A stretch of DNA of 64,000 nt from Gnetum montanum (GCA_015680685.1 MNCI01016011.1:554296-618295), one strand, 5' to 3'; positions 23,156 through 35,475 are shown, counted from the first letter of the stretch. Notes: generated by a model not told the origin, from the sequence alone. Made by a program: numbers and translations.

Positions 23156-24047
23156 TGGTAAATTCATATTTTGATGCATTACCATATCATATCAATAATT
23201 TCATTAATATGATATCATAGCACATGCCACATCATCATTGATATGATATCTCAATATATGTGTAGCCCTATAAATATGACAATTGGGTGCACAATCTAAT
23301 AACTTTTCATTCACATAGTAATTAGACTCTTGTAGTTTGATTTCCTAGCTTAAACTTAGCAATAGTGAATGCCCACAGTGTGGTGTGTCATAATGAATAG
23401 AATCTTTGTTCAAATAGTTTGTACTTAGACATAAGTTATGAATGGAAATAAATATTAAGTTATTTTCCACCACTGCAGTGTTGTCTTAGTTTACTATTTT
23501 TACTTATCATAATGTTCACTACTTACTTATCTTAATGTTTACTACTTTACTAGATTAACATCTTACTTTCCAAAGTAACTTATTTTTACTTGTTAATAGT
23601 ATGTAGAATGGATATGATTGAGTTTGACCATTAAATATGATCATCTAGTAATCCCAGTAGTATTATCACTTGGTTCGTCCAGTAGCGTGATACTTGGTAA
23701 CCCCAGTGGTAATTACATAAGCCTAAAACATGTTCGAAAAATTAGGAACAACTATTCATTATAATATGCTAGAATAGATTCATGTTTCGTAACTAAACTA
23801 GACTTAGATATTTCTCACAATGTTTACAATTAGGAGCGTAACTAGCCTAACAACATCACTTATCTTATGCCTTACTACAAGCTAAACCATACACTTAGAC
23901 TTTACTAGCTTGAGTGGAAAGATTATGATCATGAACTTAATTTAATTACTAGCATATCAACATTGACCATCCATAGATTATGATCAGGTTGTGCATGAAC
24001 ACTCATAACTTGTATGGTTGGGTGTTGGATTGCTCCACCACTCATCA
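23156..24047 (+). repeat. 3' LTR of A2
   Basis: Pairs with 13535-14403 and ends CCACTCATCA. It has an extra 20-odd bp near 23520-23545 where 'ttacttatcttaatgttcactac' is duplicated. Confidence 0.86.
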
Positions 24048-24052
24048 ATTAA

Positions 24053-25601
24053 TTCATGTCAACATTGATGTGTTGATGGGGCTATGTTAACATAGCTATT
24101 ATGTTCATGCTATAGTTTTCAAAAATTTTATTTTGAATTTTTAGCCAAACTTTTACAAATTCTAAAGCAAACTTGAAATCAAATGAGAGCCAAAAGAAGG
24201 ATCCAAACATGAGGATAATATAATTACGTATGAATAATAATTTGGACAAATGGATAAAGCATAATTGTTGAAAGTTGAGGTTGCCAAATGATAAGTTATG
24301 AGGAAAATGACCCAAAATAATGATGCAATTGATTCATGAAATTATGCTTTGATGATTTGAACATGTGAAGTTAATTCATAATAGGAGATATTTTCAAAAG
24401 TTATATAAGTGTATCCTCCTCAAAGAAATATTTTACTCTAAATTTACTTGTATAAACATCTCACAAGGTTTCCATGGACATGTTGGAGATTGAATGTTGA
24501 TCAAGTCTATGTTGCACATCCATACAACTATTATTGTTAGGGACCCTCTACTATGCTAAACAAAGCTATTAGATGCAAAATTATACATAGCAATGAGGTG
24601 AATAATGGAATGAGAATGGATTACAAAGATCAAGATGTGAGATATCTTTAAAAGTTCATAATAGGTCTTGGTATAAGACATAATTAAAATGATCCTCATA
24701 TCTATCCATTAGGGTTCCAAACCAAGTTCATACTTTTACTAGCAACATTACATTACATCATCCCAAATTATCATCATGATACCAATTACAATCATATAAA
24801 AATACCATCACTCAACATGAGAAAACAAGTAAGTACTTAATTAATTAATTAATTACTTAGAACATTAGGTTTTCCAGATTCTTGACCATTGATTAGAGGG
24901 GTACCATTAGGCATGGATGCATGTCTTTCCAGCCCTATAGCTAATGCTAATTCCATCAATGATGCACTTTCAACCATGAGTAACATATTTTTCTAGTCAC
25001 ATGATGGAACTAGTCCAAAAGACCTTGAGATTCTTAAAAATATCCTACCTTCAAGCATTGGTAACATGTCCTTTTAGTGACATAGTAAGGTAACAAATTT
25101 ACTAGAGAACATGCTTCCATCAATATTAAAAGATGAGTAATGATATAACCACATGGAGTCGTACAACCCATAAAGAAAGTCTAAAGAACCAGCAAGTTTC
25201 CTTGATATTACATCATTTTCCTATCCCCTCTTGGTCCTTCTCTCTTTTTTTAAAGCATAATAGTGATGGATGATTTTTAGTTTCATTATGAGAAGAACCA
25301 TATTACTTTCATGATAAAGACCAATTATTCATGGAAATTAAAGGAATGGATAGCATGATCTCACTATAAATTATTATTCAGTTAATATCTTGATAACATA
25401 GGTCATAATCCAAACAACAATGTTGGCCACTACATACAAATAATAATTTTATTAGACATTGAAAACACAAAACATCAAACATAGTTTACAAAATATAAAA
25501 TAATACAAAGAAAAGAAAAATTTATAAGAAAATAAAAATTAAAAGATGTAAAAAATAAGTAAAAAATAAGTCCTCACAAGGTATAAAATCATATAGGTAT
25601 A
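24053..25601 (-). other. Spacer of A3
   Basis: No gene. On the - strand, 25040-25140 matches the A1/A2 spacers (phrases about 'gacatgttaccaatgcttgaaggtag'). It continues across the A2 insertion to the TATA-like module at 13515. Confidence 0.5.
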
Positions 25602-25612
25602 TCCCCCATGAA
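25602..25612 (-). other. Internal polypurine-like tract 1 (A3)
   Basis: The complement TTCATGGGGGAT lies just after the integrase remnant. It matches A1 3762-3772 (TCATGGGGGAT). Confidence 0.55.
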
Positions 25613-25899
25613 TAGGTTGAAAGGTAGAGATACGAAAGATGGAATAGGCTTAAGCATTAGTAGATGTATAGTTTGCATGTGTGGATACTTGGGAATGCTT
25701 GAATGATTTTATCTATTATGTTTTGACTAATATTAGAATTTGTGGGTAGTTGGGATTGTATAATTGCATGGTGCTAGATTCAAAGATAGAATGTATATTG
25801 TAAGGCCCTTCCCACAACATATAAAATTTTGTACATTGAGGTACATGATTAGGATTTCAATAAAGGACCTTATGTCTAAGTTGGAATTCTACTTCTCTT

Positions 25900-28800
25900 A
25901 TTCTAGTATCATGTCTTTGCTTGATGTAATATTTATGCACTTCATTTATCATGGGGGTTGTTCTTATATTCTCTTCTAGCATGTTAAGATTCATTAATTG
26001 CTATTTTTGTGCATGACTAATGTCAAGGTTAAGATTACAAGGAATGTTAAGTATATGTAACTAAGTTTGAATTAAAAGTTGTGGAATCTTGCCATACACT
26101 AGTTCATAATGAGAGTAGCCTATAGGAAATTTCTAGGTAGACCTATAAGCCCATAGGACATCATTAAGTTTTTTGCTTAATCCCTCTTATATTTGCTAAT
26201 TTTTCTTCTTATGATTTATGTTATCTTCCTATTTTTTAGCTCAACATGACCATTGGCTTGGGGATGGTGGGGTGTAGTGAGTTTGTGTTTCATCCCCAAA
26301 TGTCTCATTAGCTTCTTAAAACTACCACCAATAAAGTAAGTTCCATTATTAGAAATAAGTGATCTAGGCATAAAAAACTTGTTTACCACCTATTGTTTAA
26401 AAAACAAGGCTACTATTTCTATTGTGCAATCTATTATAGCTACTGCCTTTATGCATTTGGTGAAATAGTCTATAAGAATAATGATATCAAATTTTTCATT
26501 AAACATGGATATGATGAAACCCATAAAATCAGTTATTAATAAGTAAAGAGTTCTAATGGTTGGATTCATTGTTGTTATTCCTTACGCTTGCTAGCCATCC
26601 CATAATCATGTTGGAATTGTTCACAAGAATTGATGAATAAATGTACATCCTTGAGCATTGTTGAACAAAAAAACCATGCCATGAGTATTTTTATGGTTGT
26701 TCTTCTTCCTACATAGTGGCCTCCACAAGGCTGTTCATGAGATTTTTAGAAAATTATGGAATGATCATAATTAGGAACACAACATCACACCAAGCCATCT
26801 GCATAGATTTTTTATAGATTACCCTCCTATGTCCATTTAGTGCTTGACTTGGTGCAAGAACTATTGTTTCTTTCACATGTCCCATTCAGTAGGAACTTCT
26901 TGCATGATTATATAAGTAAGCTAGTCTACATACCATGACTTGATTACATTAGATTTTCCATTATTATCTTTGCAAATAGTAATTTATTATGAAATTAATT
27001 AGAAATTGTCTACTACATCTTTAGTCCCCTACCTATCGATCATGAAGACGTTCAACTATTACAAAATAACTAGCCATTGTATGATATGAGGACTAACTAC
27101 TAGTTTGTTTATTAGGAACTATATTGAACTATGATTAGTTTACATAAAGACTAGATATCTAAGCACATAATGTCTAATTTTTTTCAAAGAAGACATCATA
27201 GTCATCAGCTTCTTTTGTATGATAATGTTATTTAGTTATGCACCTGTGATAATTCTACTTATGTAATGGATATGCTATAAATAGTTTTGATCATTCAACT
27301 ATGCATGTACTACTATTAAGACAAAGTTGAATACATCAGTCATGATGTGAAATGGTCTAGAGTAGTTAAGCACTTATAGAATTAGTATCTTCACAAACTT
27401 TTGTTTTAGAAGTTCAAATGCATTATTGCATTTCTTAGTCCTTTTGAATGGTACATCTTGTCTCTCGTGGGGGGTGCCCCGCACCCCCCCCCCCCCCCGG
27501 CTCCCCCGCTATTGCCCAAGGTTGGCTCCAGGGTCAGTGTTTGTTTTTGTTCTATCATGGGAGTTGTTTTCATTAATTTGGGGATCCTCCCCTCTCATGG
27601 AGGGGTCATTCCTAATGGCCCACCACTTGTAATCTCTTGTACCATATTTTGTGTTTCTCAGTAATATAATCCCGACTACTTTCTCAAAAAAATGGTACAT
27701 CTTTCTTTATCAATTCTACCAATGGTTTTGAAATTTTTAAGAAGTTATTAATAGATCTCCTATAGTACTTGGTATGTTCAAGGAATGGTATAACATCTTT
27801 TACTATTTATGAATTTTGTTTAATTTCTTGGACCATCTTGATTTTCTTGGGATCTACCTCTATCCCTTTCTTTGATACTCAATCTCTTAAAACTATTCCT
27901 TCTTGAATCATCAAATGGATTTTCTACTGGTTAAGATTTAGGTTGATTTCCACATAGTTCTTTAGCACTTGGTTCAAATGATTTAGTGCTTGCTCAAAAT
28001 TAGAATAATAGGTGGAGAATTCATTCATAAATACTTCCATAACACTATTAATCTATTGCTAAAGGATGTTTAGAATAAGGCATTGAAAGGTTGTATGTGC
28101 ATTACAAAGGTCAAAATACATCTTCTTGTATGCAAAACTCCCCTAGGTATATGTGAATGTTGTTTTGGCCTAATATTTTGAAGCTTTTTAAATTTTATTA
28201 TTGTCACTATAGCCATCTAGGAAGATGTAACACTTATATCATGAAAGATTGTCTTACATCTAGTACACAAATGATAATGAAAAATGGTCTTTGAAGTCAC
28301 CATGTTTAATAACTTGAAATTGAAGCTAATCCTTCATTAGTCATGTTTCTTTCATACAATCATAAGTGGTCTTACTCACTCACTATTTATGATATAATAG
28401 ATGAATCTATTCATATGGAGCTTTTACACCTCTTTCTTGATCACTTGCTTTAATTTGGAATTGAATATCCATTGCAGTTGTCTCTTCATCTTAGCAATAG
28501 GATCTATGTAGATTCCATGCTAACATATGCATGGGTTGATACCTATTATATTATCATATGGCCATGAAAAAGCTATTGCCCATTTATTTATCACCATCAA
28601 TAACTTCTACTTTTGTTCCTTTGTGAGTTGAGCATTCATAATGACTAGTTTGTTATTTTTCAAGATCACATATTCCAATGATTTCAATACTATTTTGAGT
28701 TCAAAAGGGTTTAGTTCAAATTTCCTTAGAATCTCTAACTCTTCCTATTCCATTAATTTTCTACATTAAAGAGTTAGCATCTAAGTTGCTCCATTTTATA

Positions 28801-29440
28801 TAATCTATTAATGTATGTAGTCTTGAGAACTTCATGTGGTTCCATATATATACTAAAACTACAAATTTCATTTGAAATCAATCATTGTGTACCATATTGC
28901 TTGAGGTTTACTATGTATAAGCACTTTTACATACTTTTTAATTCAATAACACACCTTTTAATTTAACACATGAACTGCATGTTGTGATCTTCTTTTGTTT
29001 GATTACCCTTATCTTCTCCATACAATTGTACCTTGTGTTTTTACATGCAAGGCATGAAATTATCTCCTTCTCTACTATTTCATGATCATTTTCGTTAGAA
29101 ATTTTTGAGGATAGGTCCTAGATTTCTAGCTTTGCATCAATTGTACTTAGCCTAGTTATTTCCATAATGATGAAAAAATTTCCTTTGTAGTTGTCTACAT
29201 GGAATACCAAAAATTTAGTGTGGTATAACCAACCACTAATGGTGGTTACAATATCCTTCATCAATTCCAAAGGAATGGTGATGGATTTGTTCACAAGCTC
29301 CATCCTGATATTGCAATTTTTGGCTAGTGGCAAGTTCCTAGCTTTGTTAATTTCTTGTGAAATTAAATTAACTCCAAAACCTAAGTCTAGTAAAGTCTTG
29401 CATGGTGTACTTCTTCTGATCTACAAGTAAATTAAGGGAC
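25900..29440 (-). pseudogene. pol remnant of A3: protease, RT, RNase H, integrase
   Basis: Order on the - strand. Protease at 29440-29118 has LLDLGFGVNLIS, so the catalytic D-S/T-G reads D-L-G. RT at about 28950-27704 has IFLDGYSDNNKI (near 28235), FAYKKMYFDLCNA (near 28110) and MEVFMNEFS (28019-28048), where the usual D-D pair reads N-E. RNase H at about 27446-26990 is cut by the retroposon at 27460-27690. The integrase zinc region lies at about 26740-26580 (HEQPCGGHYVGRRT, then NSCEQFQ). The integrase core has ITDFMG (near 26525), SNNGTYF (near 26345; expected D is N) and ANGHVELKN (near 26240). These phrases are those of the Athila lineage. Many stops and frameshifts. Confidence 0.82.
27447..27703 (+). 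mobile_element. Short retroposon, possible 5'-truncated LINE end, with 13-bp target duplication
   Basis: The insert 27460-27690 is flanked by perfect copies of AATGGTACATCTT (27447-27459 and 27691-27703). It ends in a short A tail after TACTTTCTC, so it was copied from RNA in the + orientation. It starts with a GC-rich hairpin (GGGGTGC/GCACCCC, about 27470-27488) and a run of 15 C (27484-27498). No tRNA-type A or B box is visible, so a LINE 3' end is likelier than a SINE. It interrupts A3 RNase H. Confidence 0.75.
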
Positions 29441-30012
29441 TTCCTAAATTAGTTCTTTCTTGGAAAGGTTTCTTTCTTTTATTGAATCAATAATTGCATG
29501 GATTAACATGACAATGTGTACATTTAAGGGAATTTAGTTTGAAGATGGCTCACATGGTCTTTGGAAGGTTAAAGTGGGGTCCATAGTCTTAAATGCATGA
29601 AATGGTTCAAATGAACTATTTGGCATGAAAAATAAAAATTTCTGAGGCTTGTGCTTTAGATCACTTGAGTTGCCATCCTTTTGTAGATTTATAGCTTCTC
29701 TATCATTCTTTTGTTGTGGCTATCAAGGGATTTTACCTTGCATAAGTAGAGCAAGAGGAAATGGATTTGGAGCATGAGATTGAAGGTACTAATGAGATTA
29801 AGACATGTAAGAAGAAGGAGATTCAACCCATGAAGTGGTAGATCTGTGATGCTAAAAAGGATGATAATGATAAGAAGAAACATTTATGGTAGAACCACTT
29901 AGAAATATAGGTTGTTGAACATAATATGCATAGAGGTCACTTTGCTTATAAGGGTATGATTATCTTGTTATTGCATCACCCAAAAATATGATTTTTACCA
30001 CTATTATTAGTA
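29441..30012 (-). pseudogene. gag C-terminal remnant of A3 (part after the T4 insertion)
   Basis: Sequence between the protease and the T4 insertion point, continuing the gag that resumes at 42996. It is low-complexity and stop-rich, and no zinc knuckle can be read. Confidence 0.4.
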
Positions 30013-30017
30013 CTTAG
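30013..30017. other. Target site duplication of T4, left copy
   Basis: CTTAG, identical to 42991-42995. Confidence 0.85.
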
Positions 30018-31117
30018 TGAAACACCACTAATTTTGGCCTAACACTTTGACATGAGAACAACCTAGAGCATTCTTAGCTTTTGGGAAGAAAAAATTTGAC
30101 TAAGGCATGGAACTCACGCCAGCTTGCCCTCAACATGAGTAACTCCAATGACTTCAAGATCAAGTCAAAGATGGTCCAATATGAGGATGCAAGTCATTCT
30201 CAAGGGTCACTGTTGTGTCCAGTTCAAGTTTCAGCATTCAAAAGTTAATTTAAGGACTAAGAAGTTTCAAGTGAGCTGGAATCAATTTCTTTCATTTTGC
30301 ATTATCATTTTTATTGTGACTTTTCATCATTTTATGAGCTAGTCAAGCTCTTACACTCCAAATTATATCTGCTTCTATGGGCATAAGCTAGCTTGTGTAA
30401 GCCAACACATGTTGTAAGATACAGTGCATTCGGTCAAAAACGTAGCCCACCCACACACGTCCAATTGACACATAGCTATCCATATAACACTTGTCACATG
30501 ATCCATTTTCCTCTCATTTCTCAGCCATTGATTCCATCTATGAATTCCACACCCAAGCCTAGCCAAACCTTATAAATACCCCATCCATTCACATAAATAT
30601 GGTTGGAAATTTTGAAGGTTGACGGCTTAGGAAACACTAACTAGTAACTTTTGGATGCTCAGGTTCACCTGACTCCTAGCATCCAAGCACTTGCAAGCAT
30701 ATCATCCCAGGGCTTAGCACTTGACTTGCCATCCACATGCACAACTATGCTTTGACCAGTGCACATTCATTCTAAGAAATACAATATAGTTCATTTTTAT
30801 CTTCCATTCTATTGTTTACTCTCTTTTAAATTTAGTTTATGCTTTGCTTACAATACCAGTTCTGTATATAATCTGTTGGCATTTTGTGTGTCACTGTTTA
30901 CATTTTGAACATCAGTTACAATAACCCCAACGCAAGCCATAGCTTACGTTCGGGGAAGTCCTTGGTTGATTTGTGTGTAGACCATCCAAGGCACTCTGCC
31001 TTCATTTTCTCTTCCAGCCTGCCCTCACGCGAAGGCAGGGTCAACTTTGTCTATCCAATGATCTTTTGATGTTTTTTTTTCCCTTTCAACCTTACACCGA
31101 TGATTTTTTTCATTACA
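30018..31117 (+). repeat. 5' LTR of T4, about 590 bp shorter than its partner
   Basis: Begins TGAAACACCACTAATTTT and ends near CATTACA. A TATA box TATAAATA is at 30571-30578. Compared with the 3' LTR it lacks the part corresponding to about 41525-42116; the junction is near 30236-30243. Confidence 0.88.
30571..30578 (+). promoter_or_regulatory. LTR promoter TATA box (T4 5' LTR)
   Basis: CCTTATAAATACCCC, identical in the 3' LTR (TATA at 42443-42450). Confidence 0.65.
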
Positions 31118-31123
31118 GTAAAT

Positions 31124-31140
31124 TGGTGCTAGAAGGAGGG
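31124..31140 (+). other. Primer binding site (T4)
   Basis: TGGTGCTAGAAGGAGGG, a few bases after the LTR. T6 has TGGTGCTATGAGGG and T5 has a similar worn site, so it is the family's site. I cannot name the tRNA with confidence. Confidence 0.65.
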
Positions 31141-31288
31141 CTGAACTTGTTTACCATTTGTCAAAACGTTGATCACACTTCCTATTCAAATGTTGCGTAG
31201 ATCTGTGCTGAAACCAAAGCCCAGCTTGTCAAGCTAACTTGCACATGTCCAGCTTGACTTACTCATGCTAAGCCTAGTTACTCACGCT

Positions 31289-31373
31289 GTCAGCTTGCTC
31301 ACGCTATCAGCTTACTCACACTGTTAGCTTGCTCACATTGTCAACTTACTCATGCTATTAGCTTGCTCATGCT
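31289..31373 (+). repeat. 17-bp tandem repeat, 5 copies, in the T4 leader
   Basis: Five consecutive 17-mers of the form RTYARCTTRCTCAYRYT: GTCAGCTTGCTCACGCT, ATCAGCTTACTCACACT, GTTAGCTTGCTCACATT, GTCAACTTACTCATGCT, ATTAGCTTGCTCATGCT. They lie between the primer site and gag. Similar CAGCTTGCTCA phrases occur at the LTR start (41392-41410). Confidence 0.85.
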
Positions 31374-31412
31374 CAAGCCAGTTTACACACACCTAGCTTA
31401 TTCATGCTTGCT

Positions 31413-34400
31413 ATGGAATCTTCCCAAACCAACACAGCTATGATGCCAATCTCTAACTTTGGGGCCAAGACCTCAAACCCTGTGACTACGGCAGAACCCA
31501 TAACTATTATTGAATAGATAAACCACCAAGGCCTATGTGACAGTCACTTAGGCTACAAGGAAAAGACCCTACTTATGCAACTCTCACACTAGAACAATAT
31601 AACTTCATCTGTGTGAAGGTTCAAGCCAACCTGCCTATCGATCACGTAGAAAGAGAAGAAAAGAAAAACTATGAGCTCATCTACAAAGGGGATCATGAGT
31701 TCACTTCCTCAGTAATTGATATAATCCCCCTTTTTGAACACCATCATCAACTCATATCTCAGCTTCTCATGGCAAGGAGTCAAGCCTTACAGCCACCTCT
31801 GATAGAGCCTCAGAGTGGAGATGAGAAAGATGACTTTACAGCCCAATCCGAGCATGGGGATTCATACCATACCATTAGTCCTTATGCTCATACAAACCCA
31901 TTATTCCAACCTTTCCTAGAAGAAACTATGCTTCCCTCTTCATCCACAAACACTCAAGAACCATTTTCTCGACAAGAGGTACCCGCTTCCATCCCCATCT
32001 TCTCCATGTCCAACAGTTAGTCTAATACCTCCACTTCCATCATACCCCCATAAGTGTAGTCCTAACAGCCCCCTCATCAAGCTAATGTAGGTTTAATATT
32101 TTGACCTCAAGTAATTGGGATGCCATTGGTCATTCCAGCTTCCACGTCCACCCATTACATACCACAAGTGCAAACTCATGGAGCACCATTGATTACTTTA
32201 GCCCAACACGTTCAGGGTGTCACCTCACAACCTATTGCTAGGAAATGGGCTCCACCAGCTATTCAGCAACACTAGTCTACTCACTATAGCATACCACACC
32301 CTGCAATCCCATCTCTGAATGTTGCTCCACCACAACAACCGACAATCCAACAATCTCCCTTTCCACAAACAATGCAATAATCGAATTATTATCAATCACA
32401 ATCCACTCAACCTATCATCCTACCTACCACCTAAGAATGGGCAGACATGAAGAAAATGATGCACTTGTTAACTAAGCAGGTAAAGCACCTTAAAATTGTA
32501 GACACTAAGGAAGTCAAGGTGTTGGACTTCTTCCAAGATGATCCAATCGAACCTTCAGTTCCATCGCTAACCTTACCAAAGAGAATCTTATTATCCTAGT
32601 TAACCAAGTAAAATGGAGAGGGAGATCCAAAAGGCCACCTAGTAACATTTCAACTAGAATTTCTATTGCTTCAGGCTTGGCCTCATGTAATTCTACATGT
32701 GTTTGCTATGTCCTTAACGGGAAAAGCTTTAGACTGGTACCGAGATTTACCCCGTAACTCCATATCCTCTCTAAAAGATTTATTGCACCAGTTTGTTATC
32801 CATTTTAAATATAATCTAAAGCCTGAAGCCACACTAGATAGGTTGATTCAGATCAAATAGGCACCATTAGAGCTAGTACAAAAATTTATCCAAAGGTGGA
32901 GTGCAGCCCTAAATGAACTTCACAAGCCCATCCCTGAAATATACCTGCTTACCATCCTTAAGGCAGCCATGAATGACTTTATTAAATTGAAACTTTATTA
33001 TTTGAGTGCCCGTACTTTGAGCCAAGCATTCATGCAAATTAAGAACATAGAAGAGGCGACACAAACAAGTAACAACCCAGCTTATTCGACCTTTAGGAGC
33101 TAACATACGAGGAAAGATAAGGATAAATCCAAAACAATGGTAGTGGCAATGGTAGAGGCAACCCAAGCTAACAATCCAAGATAGAAAGGAAAACAACCCA
33201 CTACTCCAACCAGCTGTGAAAGAACCATACCTATGCCTACACTCGAATCTTCCTCAAATAAAAACATCAACATGGGTCACACTAGTACATTCGAATGAAA
33301 GGATCCCACCCAGTATATGCCCTTGCCTATGAAACCTTCACAATTGTTAGATCAACTTCTAAAGGCTTGGTTAATCAAGCATAAACAAATGTCTCCTACG
33401 GCATCTCAAAAACATGATTGATTCTATGAGTTAGCTAAGAACGCAACTTTAGCAACAGCTAATGAGCCCCCCATTCCAAGAGGCTTTAGGTTGGACAAGT
33501 TTTGTGAATATCACCAATGGTGTGGACATGAAACTAACTACTGTTTCACCTTAAAATATGATATACAGTGCATGATTAACAGGGGTGAAATAGTATTTGA
33601 TGAGGCAAACCCAGTAAGGCCCCAAACCCAACCCATGGGAGTCTACAAGGATCCCCTCAATACTAATGATGCACCATATGTCATTAACACTATCCATGTG
33701 GAGAATGGACAGGATGTCTTGCAAAAACCTTTTGTAATCCACAGGCCCTCTAAAAATACGCCCACATCAACACCTCCTTAAACTCCTTTAGTCATACGCA
33801 CATTCCCTGCACCACAAAAGCCATTCGGTGTTCATGTACCCCCTTCTATCGCAACAGCAACCATACTAGTAGAAACTTGACCCACTACCTTCATGATCCG
33901 GGTGTCAAAACACCCTAACATGCAACCCCCTACTATTCCCCTGTGACCCTTATGAGAGAACCTTGCTGACAGGCTAACAAGAGAGCACTTGGAAAGAGAA
34001 CACCATTTAGGACCATCAAAAACCATACCACTAGATACTATTCCTATAGTTCTATCCACCGGTGAGCCTAGCACAAGTCATCAAGACAAGAACATTGGCA
34101 CTCATAGGGTCCCAAACTCAACATCCCCAATTACCAATGCAAAAATCCCTCCACGAGAGATACGAATGCTGGGTCAAATGGACCAAGTCTCCATAGACAA
34201 GAGTGCCCCAAATGATAAGGATCTAGTGAGTGCATTGACACAAGTCACACAGGCTTTGAAACAAAAGAATACTTCCTTAAGCCTATATGATCTGGTAATG
34301 ACTTCAATGGTACATTGAGAATCTCTCGTGTGTATGTTGATTTCAATCCCTATTAGTGAGGACTTTCCCGTAGATGAGTAATCCATTTATGCAGTATTTT

Positions 34401-34490
34401 CCCCACAACCTCAAGAATTAAGGACCACATCCCTAAAGTTTCGTGCTAATGACATTAAATGAGATGAGAAAATAGGAGAGGTTACTATAG
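31413..34490 (+). pseudogene. gag remnant of T4
   Basis: The start ATGGAATCT at 31413 follows the leader. An N-terminal segment around HHHQLISQLLMARSQ (about 31740-31780) matches T6 (LLSQLIRANK). The gag core at 32666-33070 has GKALDWYRDLP and then LKAAMNDFIKLKLYYLS. A zinc-knuckle-like CEYHQWCGHETNYC lies at about 33500-33545. The P-rich C-terminal part has PFVIHRP. The last part, near NTSLSLYDLVMTS (about 34270-34310), is shared with T6 and T5 and leads into the protease. Several in-frame stops break it. Gag forms the particle; the C-x2-H...H...C group would bind RNA. Confidence 0.8.
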
Positions 34491-34495
34491 CCCCT

Positions 34496-35143
34496 ATGTT
34501 CATAACAATACAGGTCAACCATTTCAAGATATGTAGGATGCATGTTGATGATGGTGCGACAACGAACATAATATCCTTTCCTCTCATCAAAAAGTTGGGG
34601 CTTACAGAGCAAATACAACCCACAACAACATCTTTCTTAAGATTCTTTAGTGGTTCCTGTGTCATGGTGAAAGGCATGGTTACCTTGGATTTCATAGCAG
34701 GGGACCAATTCCCCACATCAGCTGAATTTGTAGTGGTTGACGAAATGCTAGGGTTCAATCTGATTCTAGGACGTCCTTGGCTAGCTCAACTTAGAGCTGT
34801 ATCCTCACCGATCCATCAAGAGATCCACCTACCTTATGAGGAACATGAGATCATCATACATGGGGATATGATAATATCATTTACTTTCTCACACTCAAGA
34901 ATGGATCAAGGGTCAGAAATCAAATTCTTTGAGCCTAAACATGGAATTGTGAGCATACTTCAAGACATGAACCCAATGATAACTCATGATTCTACTAAAA
35001 CTAAGGAAACACAGGACAACACTAACATAGGAGCCATTCCCACTGACGTCTCTTGGTCAAAATTACCCTTTGACATCACTAGTGAAGGGGAAGGTGAGTA
35101 TAAGATCATACCTACATGCCCTACCCCTCATGTCAAACTATGA
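34496..35143 (+). pseudogene. Retropepsin region of T4, open for 215 codons
   Basis: This would process Gag-Pol. It reads CRMHVDDGATTNIISFPLI near 34538-34590, so the catalytic triad is D-D-G or a shifted D-G; T6 has the same (VHVDDGVATNVV). The flap and C-terminal region runs to LGFNLILGRPWLAQL (about 34750-34795), the typical end of gypsy proteases. The frame is open from the ATG at 34496 to the stop at 35141-35143, so this is among the least damaged coding parts of T4. Upstream it joins gag through several stops. Confidence 0.8.
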
Positions 35144-35475
35144 AGGATTAAAAAGCAACTCAATAATTAGGGCAAACTACCATGCATCTGGAATGATGTT
35201 AAACTACCAACCATTTGGTACAACGTTAAACTACCAACAAATGTCCATAATGATGTTAAACTAGCCACAGTCAGAAATGGTTGGTTCCTTTTAAAGCTTC
35301 CTAAAACTATTATTACTTCTAGCCCACTATGGCCTAAAACTAGTGATCCTTCTATCTTTAACATAGATGTGATAGTCCATCATGACTTTAAACTGATGTA
35401 CACAACCCGAAATGGCTTTAAACTAGAGCTCAGCATGTTACAAATTCACAAACCCTTGTTATGTTACGTTAAATT
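35129..35475 (+). repeat. TTAAACT motif array 1 in T4 (between protease and RT)
   Basis: Repeated copies of a short motif: GATGTTAAACTACC (35195), ACGTTAAACTACC (35223), GATGTTAAACTAGCC (35252), ATGGCCTAAAACTAG (35329), CATGACTTTAAACTGATG (35381) and AATGGCTTTAAACTAGAG (35411). The first three are about 27-30 bp apart. A single copy (ATGGCCTAAAACTACC) recurs at 36139. Confidence 0.75.

Larger units (their letters stand above)
13535..24047 (+). mobile_element. A2: non-autonomous Athila-like LTR retrotransposon inside A3
   Basis: LTRs 13535-14403 and 23156-24047, a tRNA-Asp type primer site, a weak polypurine tract, and likely 5-bp target duplications GTTAG/ATTAA that differ only by G/A transitions. 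The interior holds gag, a retropepsin remnant, a spacer and a 3' coiled-coil ORF. RT, RNase H and integrase are missing: the sequence runs from the protease end (about 17500) to the internal polypurine tract (17934) in some 430 bp, where A3 has over 3 kb of pol. Over an 80-bp sample the LTRs differ at 10 sites. Confidence 0.86.
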
